Assembly (NCBI GenBank): GCA_949987705.1
Contig: OX465286.1
Coordinates: forward strand, 7,913,445 to 7,977,444
Direction: 5' to 3'
DNA length: 64,000 nucleotides
DNA from: Thereva unica
Taxonomy: Eukaryota > Arthropoda > Insecta > Diptera > Therevidae
The position numbers were made by a program, and so were the translations under genes. The notes below the pieces were generated by a model. It saw only the letters and a list, made by a program, of their open reading frames with translations. It was not told where the DNA came from and searched no databases. Shown here piece after piece: positions 62,050-64,000 of this stretch (positions within the stretch are counted from its first letter, which is position 1; the number at the start of each line of letters is the position of its first letter).

Positions 62050-63700
62050 GTTGTCCTAGATAAAACTTTTTCGAGTACTGCCGGCCTGCCATTTCCTTAC
62101 GAGATTATATCTCCCCTCTTGCAAGCCTTTATGGGCTGGGGGCCCCATAAGGATATCTATGGTGGTTTTAGGGTCACAGTTCCGCCTGTAGCGGCAATAG
62201 AGGAAGTATGTTTCTCAGAGTTGCTTCCCCGACGTTTCGCCAACAGCACTACCTTCTTTGAAGGCTATTTGATTGGTTGTATTGCATGGTTGGGCATTAA
62301 AGCTTGCCCCAGCTAGTAAGGTTGAGATGGTGGAGATATTCACCTTCTCGTTAAAAGAAGCTTCTCCTGCCATCAGCCCAATATTGCAGTGCTCATCATG
62401 TTGACATCGTCATCTCTGTGAATTTTATGCGGTGCACTTTGCGGAATATTCATCACTCCTACACCCTAAGGGTCTACTTTTGGACCCCTATCTTTTCAAC
62501 ATAATGCCAATGGGGTCTTCTGTTGCTGCCGGAAAGTACCCGATTACAAAAAGGCTGCGGGGCAGCTTGTTACCGTCTACAGCAACAAGGCTTGCTCCTT
62601 CCAAGGCTTAAGGCGACCCATCATAGCGGGCGCACCGACTCTTACTAGCCTGGGCTGTTCTGAGCCCTGAGCCAATTCAGCTACCGCCTCCGCAAGACTT
62701 CCTTGCATGGTAACTAGTTGTTTCATGGTCAGAAGAGTCTCCGTATTGTTAGTCGCAAGCACGCCAATTCTGACACTTTCCGCTATTTGACTGAAGTTCG
62801 GCTTTGGAGTCGTTCTAGACTTCATTATGGATGCGTCCGACTTTTCTGAAGGCTTTTCAAACCGTATGGCCAAAGCCTTCGCCCTTATCGCCGGGTTATT
62901 ATGCCCTAGAGAAGATCCAGATGATCTAACCCTCTTCTTATTAAGAAAATCGGTATCCCTTTCTTCCTCGGGGCCACGCAGACCCTACCAGCCTCTACAC
63001 GGGAGTAGCCAGCTTCCAGGGCTCTTCCACTCCGGCTTCTGAAGTCGGCCGTTTTTTCGAGTCGCCTTTCTGATTAGGTGCCCTTACTTCCGCAGGAGAT
63101 CTCCCAATGAAGGAGTTATCTCAACGTACTCCATTCCTCGGTTTACGGGCTCCGACTGCCCTCCCTGAAGAAGAATCCCGAAAACTTTCCTTCACTGGGA
63201 CCACATTCGACACCTTGAAGCAGGGATCCAAAAATATTTAACTGGCCTTGTAGGTCGTTCTTTTGGGAGCTGTGGGAGCCCCAAAAATGTGTGGAGCGTT
63301 AAGTGAGTGCTTCATCTTCACAAGTTTTTTTTAAGGTAATTTTATATTGATACCACGAGCTCGGCGTAGAAACGACGGTCGCCCATGTCAGAGCTCCGTA
63401 TCACCAATGGAAGGCTAATTCAAACCGAAGTTCGCCTGGTATCCGCAGTCCATCGTTAGTAGTACATTCAACGCAGTACCATTCAGAACTTCAGCACGAT
63501 TGTTTACACATTAGGATTGCGGTTTTTATCGAGTTTAGATCCGCCGTATTCAGTCTGCTCCATGGATCTCGGGCCGGATGTGACCTAAGGCGATCGGTCT
63601 TGGAGTCAGTGCTCCCTGCTTGTGCCGTGTTCGAGTAATATTGATGAGTACATAGACTTGGCTAGCTACAAACAACGTCTTCAAAAAGTACTATCAAAAT
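62050..63700 (-). pseudogene. I/LOA-like LINE ORF1 remnant
   Basis: GC-rich. Minus-strand SQIAESVRIGVLATNNTETL with LTMKQLVTMQGSLAEAVAEL matches the 'VGVL---P-E-LT-EQL--IQ--L' region of LOA/R1 ORF1 proteins. It is followed by PRLVRVGAPAMMGRLKPWKE and preceded by a basic stretch near 62920. Multiple stops. Similar to 1221-1990. Confidence 0.5.
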
Positions 63701-63769
63701 TTAATTTTTTCCTCGAAATTGTTTTTCGCATTCATTTTGGTGTCCCTTACTACCTGGCGCCTAGAGCGA

Positions 63770-63935
63770 CCGCTCCAATCGCTCTACCCTAGGGCCAATG
63801 CTGACTTTATCAGGCCGCGCCTGCCGATCACTGCCTGCCGGCGGCCTGTAGGTGAAGTGGAGTGAAACATGTTTTACTGAATTAACCCAGTTTTCTCTCG
63901 TAATTTTACACTGCTTCACATATTTTACACTTCTG
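63770..63935. repeat. Fragment of the GGTCGTCC TIR family
   Basis: GCGGCCTGTAGGTGAAGTGG and AAACATGTTTTACTGAATTA match 56210-56260, the right interior of the 1.3-kb element. Neither end is present. Confidence 0.6.
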
Positions 63936-64000
63936 CCCTTTCTAATGTACTGTAAAATTATTTAATGTAATAACAATATAGTATTATCGGGGAAAAATCA

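Overview
The window is eukaryotic nuclear DNA from an insect, most likely a fly (Diptera). The evidence is spliced genes with GT-AG introns, protein sequences very close to fly Rad23 and MAPk-Ak2, AT-rich intergenic DNA, and a dense population of insect-type transposons (Jockey/CR1-like, RTE-like and I/LOA-like LINEs, Tc1/mariner, hAT-like and other MITEs, a Helitron-like segment). No bacterial or viral genes were seen.

Three host genes can be assembled exon by exon. Rad23 (minus, 5604-9757) is a 431-residue ubiquitin-receptor and nucleotide-excision-repair protein in seven coding exons. MAPk-Ak2 (plus, 16915-23418) is a 376-residue p38-activated kinase in seven coding exons. An SLC1 excitatory amino-acid transporter (minus, 31172-42240) is a 466-residue protein in six coding exons. 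All exon junctions keep frame and no stop interrupts them, so these genes look functional. A possible first exon of a fourth gene lies at 59934-60039 (plus), behind a TATA/initiator pair at 59512-59543.

The rest is mostly transposons, many nested inside one another. The left edge (640-4660) holds LINE debris and a Tc1/mariner-type element whose ends are arrays of a 21-bp repeat. The Rad23-MAPk-Ak2 interval (11499-15382) is a Tc1-like element packed with at least five further insertions. MAPk-Ak2 introns 3 and 5 and transporter introns 1 and 5 have grown to 1.8-6.2 kb through insertions. Right of the transporter, 43212-48530 is a dated stack: a LINE, then MITEs, then a nearly intact 3.2-kb RTE-like retrotransposon. 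From 48.5 to 64 kb follow a Helitron-like block, a 1.3-kb TIR element, an RTE-like LINE, hAT-like elements and an ORF1 remnant of an I/LOA-like LINE.

Because several insertions sit in elements that also have an uninterrupted copy in this window, their empty sites can be read directly. This gives exact ends and target-site duplications: TA, TTAA, 3-bp AT-rich, 8-bp hAT-like, and 9-bp for the RTE. The items most worth follow-up are the 21-bp-repeat transposon (3523-4613), the poly-G TTAA element (28993-29655), the four-motif palindromic MITE family, and the MITE that appears to supply the TATA box at 59512.
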